Shown here piece by piece: positions 1 to 5,574 of a stretch of 8,655 nt of DNA. The translations under genes and the position numbers were made by a program. The notes below the pieces were generated by a model. That model saw nothing but the letters and a program-made list of their open reading frames with translations, was not told the DNA's origin and did no database searches. Source of the stretch: Streptosporangiaceae bacterium (lineage in GTDB: Bacteria; Actinomycetota; Actinomycetes; Streptosporangiales; Streptosporangiaceae); NCBI GenBank assembly GCA_025934635.1, contig JAICWX010000359.1, positions 1 to 8,655 of the forward strand. The letters are read 5' to 3'. Numbering within the stretch: position 1 is the stretch's first letter; each line of letters begins with the position of its first letter.

Positions 1-1269
1 CGAGTACCGAAGCTTGATCAGCGCCGGGAAGATGAACAGGTACGAGATCGTGGTCGTCGAGATGGTCAGCCCGAGCACGGCGGAGAAGTACCGGCTCGAA
101 TCGGCCCCGGTGATCTGGAACGCCGCGATCATCAGCACGGTGGCTACTACGCCGGAGACCAGGTTCATCGCCACCGGCGTGCCGAACCGGCTCGAGAACC
201 GCCCAAGCACCCGCGGGCCGCCGCCGTCGAACGAGGCCACCGCCTCGGTCCGGTCCGAGCCCATGATCCACGTCGTGCCCGCGCTGGCCCGCGCGAAGAT
301 GAACACCACGGCCGCCACCCGGCCCAGCAAAAGCCCCGCCCCGGTCAGGGTCACCGTACCGTCAGAAGCCACGTGGCCGCCGTAGACGGTGAACGTCGCC
401 TTGACCGCGTCCAGGAACCCGGTCAGGTTCGACACCTGGTTCACCGGCAGCACGATCAGGATGGCCAGGATCGGGATCCCGTACGCGAGCATGGTCGTGA
501 GACCTGAGGACAGCACGGCGAACGGCACGTCCCGCTTCGGGTTGACCATCTCCTCGCCCGCCGCCGAGGGCACCTCGAGCCCGGCGTAGTTGAAGAACAG
601 CACCGGCACCACGGCGATGAACACGGCGTAGGTGGGCACGAAGGCGTGACCGCCGAAGCCGTGCACCCCGTGCTTGGCCGCGTACACGATGACCGAGATG
701 ACGAAGAAGGCCAGGATCGCCCCGCGGGCCCAGGCGCCCAGCGTCGGCACCCACTTGCCGTACCGCAGCGACACGATGGCGGTCCCGATCGTGAACCAGA
801 TGAAGGCCGCCGCGTAGACGTACTTCCACGAACCGCCCATCGTGCCGAAGAACTCCTCGATCGCGGCGAACGAGACGATCGTGAGCGATCCGCCCACCCA
901 GATCGGGTTGGAGATCCAGTAGATGACGGAGTTCACCGCGGCCAGCGGCCGCCCGAAGGCCAGCCGGGTCCAGACGTAGGGGCCGCCTTCCTGCGGGAAG
1001 GCCGAGCCCAGCTCGGACACGGACAGCGCGTACGGCAGGAAGAAGAAGATCCCGAGGAAGATCAGCCAGGTGAAGCCCTGCGCCCCGTTGCTGGCGACCG
1101 CGCCGATGGTGTCGATCGTCACCACCGTGCAGACCAGGTAGAAGAACATGTCGAAGCGCCGGAAGTGGCGCCGCAGCTTGCGCCGCTCCCGCAGCGCGCT
1201 GGCGGTGGTCTCGAAGTCCGGCTCCCGGCCGGCCATGGGGCCCGGCTGGGCCGGGTTGATCTCAGTCAC
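1..1269 (-). CDS. APC-superfamily amino acid permease, 3'-truncated by the window edge
   Basis: Integral membrane permease of the amino acid-polyamine-organocation superfamily, expected to import or exchange an amino acid or amine across the cytoplasmic membrane; the substrate cannot be read. The frame is open for 423 codons and leaves the window before any stop, so roughly the last one or two helices and the tail are missing. After a charged, cytoplasmic-looking N-terminus (residues 1-38), hydrophobic segments follow to the edge, about ten in all. Family marks are the helix-1 stretch DTIGAVASNGAQ (53-64), QEGGPYVW (93-100) and the conserved loop EVPSAAGEEMVNPKRDVP (232-249). The GTG start is chosen because GGAG (complement of 1277-1280) lies 7 nt upstream and the start sits inside GTGACTGA, overlapping the previous gene's stop by 8 bp. 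An ATG at codon 12 is a weaker alternative. It is probably co-translated with the permease upstream. Confidence 0.88.
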   Translation of the reverse strand, partial: MTEINPAQPGPMAGREPDFETTASALRERRKLRRHFRRFDMFFYLVCTVVTIDTIGAVASNGAQGFTWLIFLGIFFFLPYALSVSELGSAFPQEGGPYVWTRLAFGRPLAAVNSVIYWISNPIWVGGSLTIVSFAAIEEFFGTMGGSWKYVYAAAFIWFTIGTAIVSLRYGKWVPTLGAWARGAILAFFVISVIVYAAKHGVHGFGGHAFVPTYAVFIAVVPVLFFNYAGLEVPSAAGEEMVNPKRDVPFAVLSSGLTTMLAYGIPILAILIVLPVNQVSNLTGFLDAVKATFTVYGGHVASDGTVTLTGAGLLLGRVAAVVFIFARASAGTTWIMGSDRTEAVASFDGGGPRVLGRFSSRFGTPVAMNLVSGVVATVLMIAAFQITGADSSRYFSAVLGLTISTTTISYLFIFPALIKLRYS

Positions 1270-2722
1270 GTCGCATCTCCGGCAGGGACGGCGCGCTCTC
1301 GCGCGGGATCTGGAAGAACGAGGACCGCAGGCCCAGGCGCGCGATGAGCATCAAGATCACCCCGGCCGCGAGGATGCCGAGCAGCGACCAGCGCTGGGAC
1401 GCGGGCGCGCTCATGGTGGACTTGGCCACGATCCAGACCAGGAAGCCGGCCGCGGCGAGCGGCAGGATGCCGATCAGCACGGCGTCCCAGACGTTGCTGA
1501 ACACGTGCCGCCGGTAGTACACGATGGCGGACAGCGCGGTGAGGATGTAGAAGCTGGCGTACAGCACCCCGGTCACGTCGATCAGCTGGGTGAAGGCGTT
1601 CGCGATCGAGCTGGAGAGCAGGTACACCCAGGTGACCGCGATGAAGACCACGCCGACGACGACGCTGGCGACCACCGGGGTGGAGTAGCGGGGGCTGATG
1701 TTGCCCAGCACCGGCGGCAGCACCCGGTGGCCCGCCATCCCGTAGATCATCCGGGCCAGGATGACGATGCTGACGCCGGTGGACGCGATCACCGACAGGG
1801 CCAGCGCCAGCGCCATCACCTTGGCCGAGGTGCCGCCGCCCAGCGCCTGGGCGATGTAGACGAGCACCGAGGACGAGTTGGCCTGCAGCCTGGCCGGCGA
1901 GACCACGCCCTGCAGGCCCACCTGGCAGAAGGTGTAGATGACGATGAGCAGGGCGACCGCGATGACCGCGGCCTTGCCCGGGTTGTGCCGCCGGTGCTTG
2001 ACCTCCTCGTTGACGTAGATGGTGGCGTCCCAGCCCGCGAACATGAACACCGAGATGAGCAGGCCCGAGGCCAGGCTGCCGTGCCCGCCGATGCCGCTCA
2101 GGCTCAGCCAGTCGCTGGTGATGGGGAAGGCGCCGTGGTGGTGGCTGAGGACCGCCCACAGCCCGGCGACCGAGAACGCGATGAGGATCACGTACTCGAC
2201 CACGCCCATGCCTACCTGGGTGCGCGCGGTGAGGCGGATGCCGACGATCGCGATGACGAGCATCAGCCCGATCACGAGCGTGCTGATGAAGATGTTCGGC
2301 CAGGTGCTCGTCGCGCTCTGGCCGACGATGGCCAGCACCGACGGGCCCAGGACGACCACGCCGGCGATCCCCCCGACCAGGCTGGCCGCGATCATCAGCC
2401 AGCCGGCCAGGAACCCGAGGTACGGGTTGATCGCGCGGCCCACCCACTCGAACGAGGCGCCGCAGTTGGCGTTCCACAGGTTCAGCCGCCGGTAGGCGTT
2501 GGCGATCACCAGCATCGGGATCCCGCACAAGATGATGACGGGCCCGCTGCCGTAGGCCGAAGCCGCGGCCAGCCCGGCCAGCGACAGCCCGATGGCCACC
2601 GTCGGCGCCGAGTTGGCCATCCCGATGATCGTGTCCTGGGCGGCCCCGATGGCGTCGGGTTCCAGCCGCGCCGGCAGGACCTGGTTGGCTTCGGGGATAG
2701 CCGTCGCAAGTCGTTCCGTCAT
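1262..2722 (-). CDS. APC-superfamily amino acid/amine permease
   Basis: Complete 486-aa membrane permease of the amino acid-polyamine-organocation superfamily, with about twelve hydrophobic segments, a normal size for the family. It should move an amino acid, polyamine or similar amine; I cannot choose a substrate. Visible family features are the unwound helix-1 region GMANSAPTVAIG (34-45), the helix-6/loop motif FAGWDATIYVNEEVKHRRHNP (228-248) with its paired glutamates, and the loop GHRVLPPVLGNISPRYSTP (331-349). The sequence differs clearly from the permease that follows, so the pair is not a recent duplication. The frame stays open to ATGs at 2752 and 2737, but the ATG at 2722 is preferred because GGGAG (complement of 2728-2732) lies 5 nt upstream. 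The stop overlaps the next start by 8 bp, suggesting coupling. A candidate promoter lies at 2839-2868, which would give a leader of about 110 nt. Confidence 0.92.
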   Translation of the reverse strand: MTERLATAIPEANQVLPARLEPDAIGAAQDTIIGMANSAPTVAIGLSLAGLAAASAYGSGPVIILCGIPMLVIANAYRRLNLWNANCGASFEWVGRAINPYLGFLAGWLMIAASLVGGIAGVVVLGPSVLAIVGQSATSTWPNIFISTLVIGLMLVIAIVGIRLTARTQVGMGVVEYVILIAFSVAGLWAVLSHHHGAFPITSDWLSLSGIGGHGSLASGLLISVFMFAGWDATIYVNEEVKHRRHNPGKAAVIAVALLIVIYTFCQVGLQGVVSPARLQANSSSVLVYIAQALGGGTSAKVMALALALSVIASTGVSIVILARMIYGMAGHRVLPPVLGNISPRYSTPVVASVVVGVVFIAVTWVYLLSSSIANAFTQLIDVTGVLYASFYILTALSAIVYYRRHVFSNVWDAVLIGILPLAAAGFLVWIVAKSTMSAPASQRWSLLGILAAGVILMLIARLGLRSSFFQIPRESAPSLPEMRRD

Positions 2723-2838
2723 CTGTTCTCCCGTCATGCGGGCGCGCGTCATCCGCGCATGGCCCGCAGCGTGTGCTCATGCCTGTCGCCACCGCGCGGC
2801 ATGTTCCCCGGCGAACACGGCATTGGCTGGCTTTTCAA

Positions 2839-2868
2839 ACCATACGATTAAATCTGGCGGCATGTCAG
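2839..2868 (-). promoter_or_regulatory. Candidate housekeeping-type promoter for the permease pair
   Basis: On the minus strand, CTGACA (complement of 2863-2868) is followed after 18 nt by TATGGT (complement of 2839-2844). These match five and four positions respectively of the classic TTGACA/TATAAT consensus. Transcription would begin near 2832, about 110 nt before the chosen permease start. The near-palindrome at 2876-2895 begins 7 bp behind the -35 element, a position typical of an activator site. The call rests on consensus matching only. Confidence 0.45.
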
Positions 2869-2875
2869 AAAGACC

Positions 2876-2895
2876 GCGAATTTCCGGAAAATCGC
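2876..2895. promoter_or_regulatory. 20-bp near-palindromic operator candidate
   Basis: GCGAATTTCCGGAAAATCGC is dyad-symmetric at nine of ten base pairs; the single failure is an A/A pair flanking the central TTTCCGGAAA. It sits immediately behind the putative -35 of the permease promoter. Its right part recurs at 3121-3135 in front of the kinase gene. The symmetry suggests a site for a dimeric transcription factor. The regulator is unknown. Confidence 0.45.
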
Positions 2896-2990
2896 AGCCC
2901 GGGCGCTTTGGAGTAAAGGCCGTAGTGCCAGCCGGCGTCCCGTCCAGGCCGGCGTTTTCCCTGATCACCTAACGAGGCTGCTGTTCCGTC

Positions 2991-3049
2991 TCGCTCACCT
3001 GTTACCCGTGTTACTACGGTGAGCGATGCGGCAACCCGCAGCTCACCGT
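2991..3049. promoter_or_regulatory. Competing inverted repeats (alternative hairpins or a multi-half-site operator)
   Basis: Three alternating half-sites are present: GCTCACC (2993-2999), GGTGAGC (3018-3024) and GCTCACC (3041-3047). The first two form a perfect 9-bp stem (2991-2999 with 3018-3026, 18-nt loop). The last two form a perfect 9-bp stem (3016-3024 with 3041-3049), continued inside by TGCGG/CCGCA (3027-3031 with 3036-3040) after a 2-nt bulge and closed by a CAAC loop. Both structures use 3018-3024, so they exclude each other. No U-run follows on either strand, so a simple intrinsic terminator is not supported. A direct repeat GTTAC (3001-3005 and 3010-3014) lies within the first loop. 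Confidence 0.5.
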
Positions 3050-3120
3050 GCATGATGCCACCTGAATAGCGCCCCTGCGCCAGTCACGAACCACCCTGCA
3101 TAGTTACAACGGACTGTATT

Positions 3121-3135
3121 TTTCCGGCAAATCGG
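3121..3135. repeat. Second copy of the palindrome-associated 15-bp element
   Basis: TTTCCGGCAAATCGG matches TTTCCGGAAAATCGC (2881-2895) at 13 of 15 positions in the same orientation. It lies about 145 bp before the kinase start, while the other copy lies about 155 bp before the permease start. The left arm of the palindrome is not conserved here, so this would be a degenerate or half site. Together the copies suggest shared control of the divergent genes, which is inference. Confidence 0.4.
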
Positions 3136-3277
3136 ATTCTGCGTAAATTGATCCGCTAAGAGCTAGAGTGGAACCCGGCATGCCGTGCGCTTCGTACAAC
3201 CAAATAACTGTCGATGGGTCGCCGTGCCAGTTTCTGCTGTCACGGTGATTCCGGCCATTGAACTGGTGTGAGCTGCG

Positions 3278-5515
3278 ATGCATGCTGAGATTTTCCTGGC
3301 CATCATGGTGCTTGCGGTCGCCTTCCTGGTGACCGCCGACTTCTTCCGCCGCGCGAGCGAGGGCCCGCGCGAGCACACCGAAAGGCCGGCCTACGACGCC
3401 GGCCGGGAATCCTCCACGCCGCCCCGGTCCGCCCGGGGCGCGCCTGCGGCTACCGCCTTCCAGCCCGCCCGTACCGGCCGGGCTATCGGCGGCCTGCCCG
3501 GTTCCAGCCTGCCCGGTTCCAGCCCGTCCGGTTCCGCCCGGCCCGGTTCCGCGGCCAGCGGCGGGCCGTCCCGCCAGCCTGGCCACGGGGGAGCGGCGCC
3601 CGGATCCGGGGCGCCCGCCGTGAGGGGGAGCTGGCTCGTCCGCACCCGCCTGTCGTTGCTCGCCGCGGCGTCGGCCCTCGCCGCCGCGGTCGCGACGGCC
3701 AGCGCCATCCGGGCCGTCGACATCGTCGGAGGACCTTCCTACCATTCCGGCATCAGCTCGATCCGGGACGGAGCGGCCGCATCGGTCATCTTCGCCTGCA
3801 TCACCGCGGTCGTCGCGCTGGCCGTCGGCGGGTGGGCCGCGGTCATCTTGATCAGGTCGGTGCTGCGGCCGCTGCGCCAGCTGCGGACCGGTGCGGTCGA
3901 GCTCGCCGAGGTCCGGCTGCCCGACGCGCTCCGGGGCGGCGGCCGCGGGCCGCTCGCCGTCCGGTCGGTCGGCATCTCCTCCTCCGACGAGATCGGCCAG
4001 ATCGCCCGCGCCTTCGACCGGGTCCAGGCCGAGGTGCTGGGCGTGACCAGCGACGAGGCCGGACTGCGGGGCAAGCTCGGCGAGATGTTCGTGGAGCTGT
4101 CCAGCCGCAGCCAGACCCTGGTGGAGCGCCAGATCGCCCTGATCGACGAGCTCGAGCAGGGGGAGCAGGACGCCGGGCGGCTGGCCAGCCTGTTCAAGAT
4201 GGACCACATCGCGACCCGGATGCGCCGCCACTCGCAGAACCTGCTCGTCCTGGCCGGTCATGAGCTGCCCGGCCGGTGGAGCCAGCCGGTGGCGCTCATC
4301 GACGTGATCAGGGCCGCGGTGTCCGAGCTCGAGGAGCACGAGCGCATCTCGCTCACCGCGCAGCCGGGCATCTCGGTTTCCGGGTCCGCCGTCAAGGACC
4401 TGGTGCACCTGCTGGCCGAGCTGGCCGAGAACGCCACGTCGCTGTCCTCGGCCGGCACCCCCGTTGATGTCTCCGGCCGCGCGCTGGCCAGCGGCGGGGT
4501 CCTGATCGACATCACCGACCAGGGCGTCGGCATGAACCCCGAGGTGCTGACCGAGGCCAACCGGCGGCTGGACAGGCCGCCGGCCATGGACTTCGCGGTC
4601 TCCAGGAACATGGGCCTGTTCGTGGTGGGCAGGCTCGCCGCCCGGCACGGCATCAAGGTCCGGCTGCAGCCAGCCGCGGCCGGCGGCCTGACCGCGCTGG
4701 TCTGGCTGCCGGACGCCGTTGCCAACGGTCCCGACGGCGACCCCGGCGACCCCGGGCCGGGCTGGGGCGCGCACGCCGCCCCCAGGCCCGGGCTGCCCGC
4801 CGGAACCGGCCCCGACGACAGCCCCGCGCGCGACCGCCGTCCCGCCCGCCAGGAAGCCGTGACCCAGTCGCTGTGGTCCGCGCCAGTCCTGGAGGATACC
4901 CGGGTACGGCCGCGGCCGGACCCCGCCTCCGCCGCGGACGCCCGCCCGGGCCGCCACACCTGGTCGGCCCGCCGCCCGCAGCCCAGCTTCCACCCCCACC
5001 CCCCGGCTACCCCGTCGCCCGCTCCTTTCCACCGGCTCGTGGCCAGCCCGCCGCCTGCCCCGGCCCAGCCGGCCCCGGCCCAGCCGGCCGCGGCCAGCGA
5101 ATCCGCGGCCGCGATCGGCGCGGACGAGCCCTCCGCCGGCGAAACCAGCCTCACCGCCGAGGAGCGCCGCCTGCCCATCTACGACGCGGTCGAGTCGGAC
5201 TGGTTCGGGAACCGCCGTAAGCTGCCCAGCGGCTCCGCGGCCGCCGTCGGCGGCTGGACCACACCCGCCGACCCCGGCTGGGGCGCCGCGCAGGCGGCCG
5301 TCGCGCCCGTCTCGAGCGGGACGACGACGGCCGGCCTGCCGGTCCGGGTGCCGCGGGCGAACCTCGTGCCCGGCACGGCCGGCGGCGCCCAGCCGGACAA
5401 GCCCCCGATCCCCCGGTCGGCGTCCGCCCTCCGGGACCGGCTCTCCGGCTTCCAGCACGGCACCAGCCAGGGGCGCGCGGCGCTCAGCCGCGACGGGCAG
5501 GACCAGGCCCCCTGA
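3278..5515 (+). CDS. CvnA-like sensor histidine kinase/ATP-binding protein without a nitrate-sensing domain
   Basis: A 745-aa membrane protein resembling the CvnA component of actinobacterial conservons, which signals at the membrane, classically with CvnB, CvnC and the GTPase CvnD. Order: hydrophobic segment (4-18); Gly/Pro/Ser-rich linker (35-117) with 15-bp repeats; two membrane segments (about 123-145 and 167-193) separated by only about 22 residues; HAMP-like linker (190-255); helical dimerisation-like region with DHIATRMRRHSQNLLVLAG (309-327), whose His310 is the obvious phosphoacceptor candidate; GHKL ATPase with N box ELAENA (381-386), G1 DITDQGVGMN (411-420) and a second glycine motif NMGLFVVGRLA (444-454); then about 265 residues of Pro/Ala-rich, probably disordered tail. 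Typical CvnA proteins carry a long sensing domain between the two helices; it is missing here, and the first 114 residues are extra. No conservon partner follows. The ribosome-binding site is weak (GGTG, 9 nt before ATG). An internal GTG at codon 115 is an alternative start, but codon bias supports the longer frame. Confidence 0.85.
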   Translation: MHAEIFLAIMVLAVAFLVTADFFRRASEGPREHTERPAYDAGRESSTPPRSARGAPAATAFQPARTGRAIGGLPGSSLPGSSPSGSARPGSAASGGPSRQPGHGGAAPGSGAPAVRGSWLVRTRLSLLAAASALAAAVATASAIRAVDIVGGPSYHSGISSIRDGAAASVIFACITAVVALAVGGWAAVILIRSVLRPLRQLRTGAVELAEVRLPDALRGGGRGPLAVRSVGISSSDEIGQIARAFDRVQAEVLGVTSDEAGLRGKLGEMFVELSSRSQTLVERQIALIDELEQGEQDAGRLASLFKMDHIATRMRRHSQNLLVLAGHELPGRWSQPVALIDVIRAAVSELEEHERISLTAQPGISVSGSAVKDLVHLLAELAENATSLSSAGTPVDVSGRALASGGVLIDITDQGVGMNPEVLTEANRRLDRPPAMDFAVSRNMGLFVVGRLAARHGIKVRLQPAAAGGLTALVWLPDAVANGPDGDPGDPGPGWGAHAAPRPGLPAGTGPDDSPARDRRPARQEAVTQSLWSAPVLEDTRVRPRPDPASAADARPGRHTWSARRPQPSFHPHPPATPSPAPFHRLVASPPPAPAQPAPAQPAAASESAAAIGADEPSAGETSLTAEERRLPIYDAVESDWFGNRRKLPSGSAAAVGGWTTPADPGWGAAQAAVAPVSSGTTTAGLPVRVPRANLVPGTAGGAQPDKPPIPRSASALRDRLSGFQHGTSQGRAALSRDGQDQAP
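3492..3551 (+). repeat. Four tandem 15-bp units inside the kinase linker
   Basis: Units begin at 3492, 3507, 3522 and 3537. The first two are identical (GCCTGCCCGGTTCCA) and the others differ at a few positions while keeping the CCGGTTCC core. They lie in frame, encoding a Leu/Ser/Arg-Pro-Gly-Ser type repeat in the low-complexity linker at about residues 72-91. The period is a multiple of three, so copy-number changes would keep the frame. Confidence 0.85.
5057..5086 (+). repeat. Two tandem 15-bp units in the kinase C-terminal tail
   Basis: GCCCCGGCCCAGCCG occurs twice without a gap (5057-5071 and 5072-5086), encoding a duplicated five-residue Pro/Ala/Gln unit in the disordered tail. Such repeats usually arise by replication slippage in GC-rich DNA. 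Confidence 0.8.
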
Positions 5516-5534
5516 CGCCGGCCGGCCTATCGCC

Positions 5535-5564
5535 TTGACCTGCGGTGATGTGACTGGTTACCCT
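5535..5564 (+). promoter_or_regulatory. Candidate promoter directly upstream of the CbbX-like gene
   Basis: TTGACC (5535-5540) is followed after 18 nt by TACCCT (5559-5564). The -35 matches the housekeeping consensus at five of six positions; the -10 is weaker. Transcription would start near 5571, only about 4 nt before the ATG at 5575, giving an essentially leaderless message. This agrees with the absence of a visible Shine-Dalgarno sequence before that ATG. It would let the ATPase be expressed apart from the kinase 59 bp upstream. Confidence 0.4.
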
Positions 5565-5574
5565 CGAATTCGTC

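Larger units (their letters stand above)
2723..3277. other. Divergent intergenic region with regulatory-looking structure
   Basis: This 555-bp gap separates the minus-strand permease pair from the plus-strand kinase gene. It is visibly richer in A and T than the flanking genes, especially at 2830-2895 and 3095-3215, as expected for control DNA. It contains a promoter-like pair for the permeases (2839-2868), a 20-bp near-palindrome (2876-2895), a second copy of half of that element (3121-3135), competing inverted repeats (2991-3049) and a 10-bp palindrome CGGCATGCCG (3176-3185). Short open frames here show no ribosome-binding site or GC-rich third positions. I could not identify a convincing -35/-10 pair for the kinase; TAGAGT at 3164-3169 is the best -10-like hexamer but lacks a good partner. 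No tRNA or recognised riboswitch was seen. Confidence 0.7.

Noticed and set aside
1148..2851. A 567-codon plus-strand frame opposite the permease pair
   Set aside because: It is a charged, repetitive composition (His/Asp/Arg/Gly) typical of the reverse complement of membrane-protein genes. It has no domain and ends in the intergenic region; the minus-strand permeases account for the sequence.
2777..3053. Two overlapping small minus-strand frames of about 62-63 codons in the divergent intergenic region
   Set aside because: They have no ribosome-binding site and no GC-rich third-position bias, and they overlap the promoter, palindrome and inverted-repeat signals. Nothing in the translations looks like a known small protein.
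3176..3185. The 10-bp palindrome CGGCATGCCG upstream of the kinase
   Set aside because: It is short and GC-rich with no second copy and no associated promoter, so it is not strong enough to call an operator.
3214..3261. A 15-residue upstream frame (ATG at 3214) just before the kinase gene
   Set aside because: It has no Shine-Dalgarno and no reason beyond position to be translated. A leader-peptide role would be speculation.
3104..5458. A 784-codon open frame on the minus strand opposite the kinase gene
   Set aside because: It is an Arg/Gly/Pro-rich shadow with no recognisable domain. Such long antisense frames are normal in GC-rich coding DNA, and the plus-strand frame has clear HAMP and GHKL ATPase motifs.
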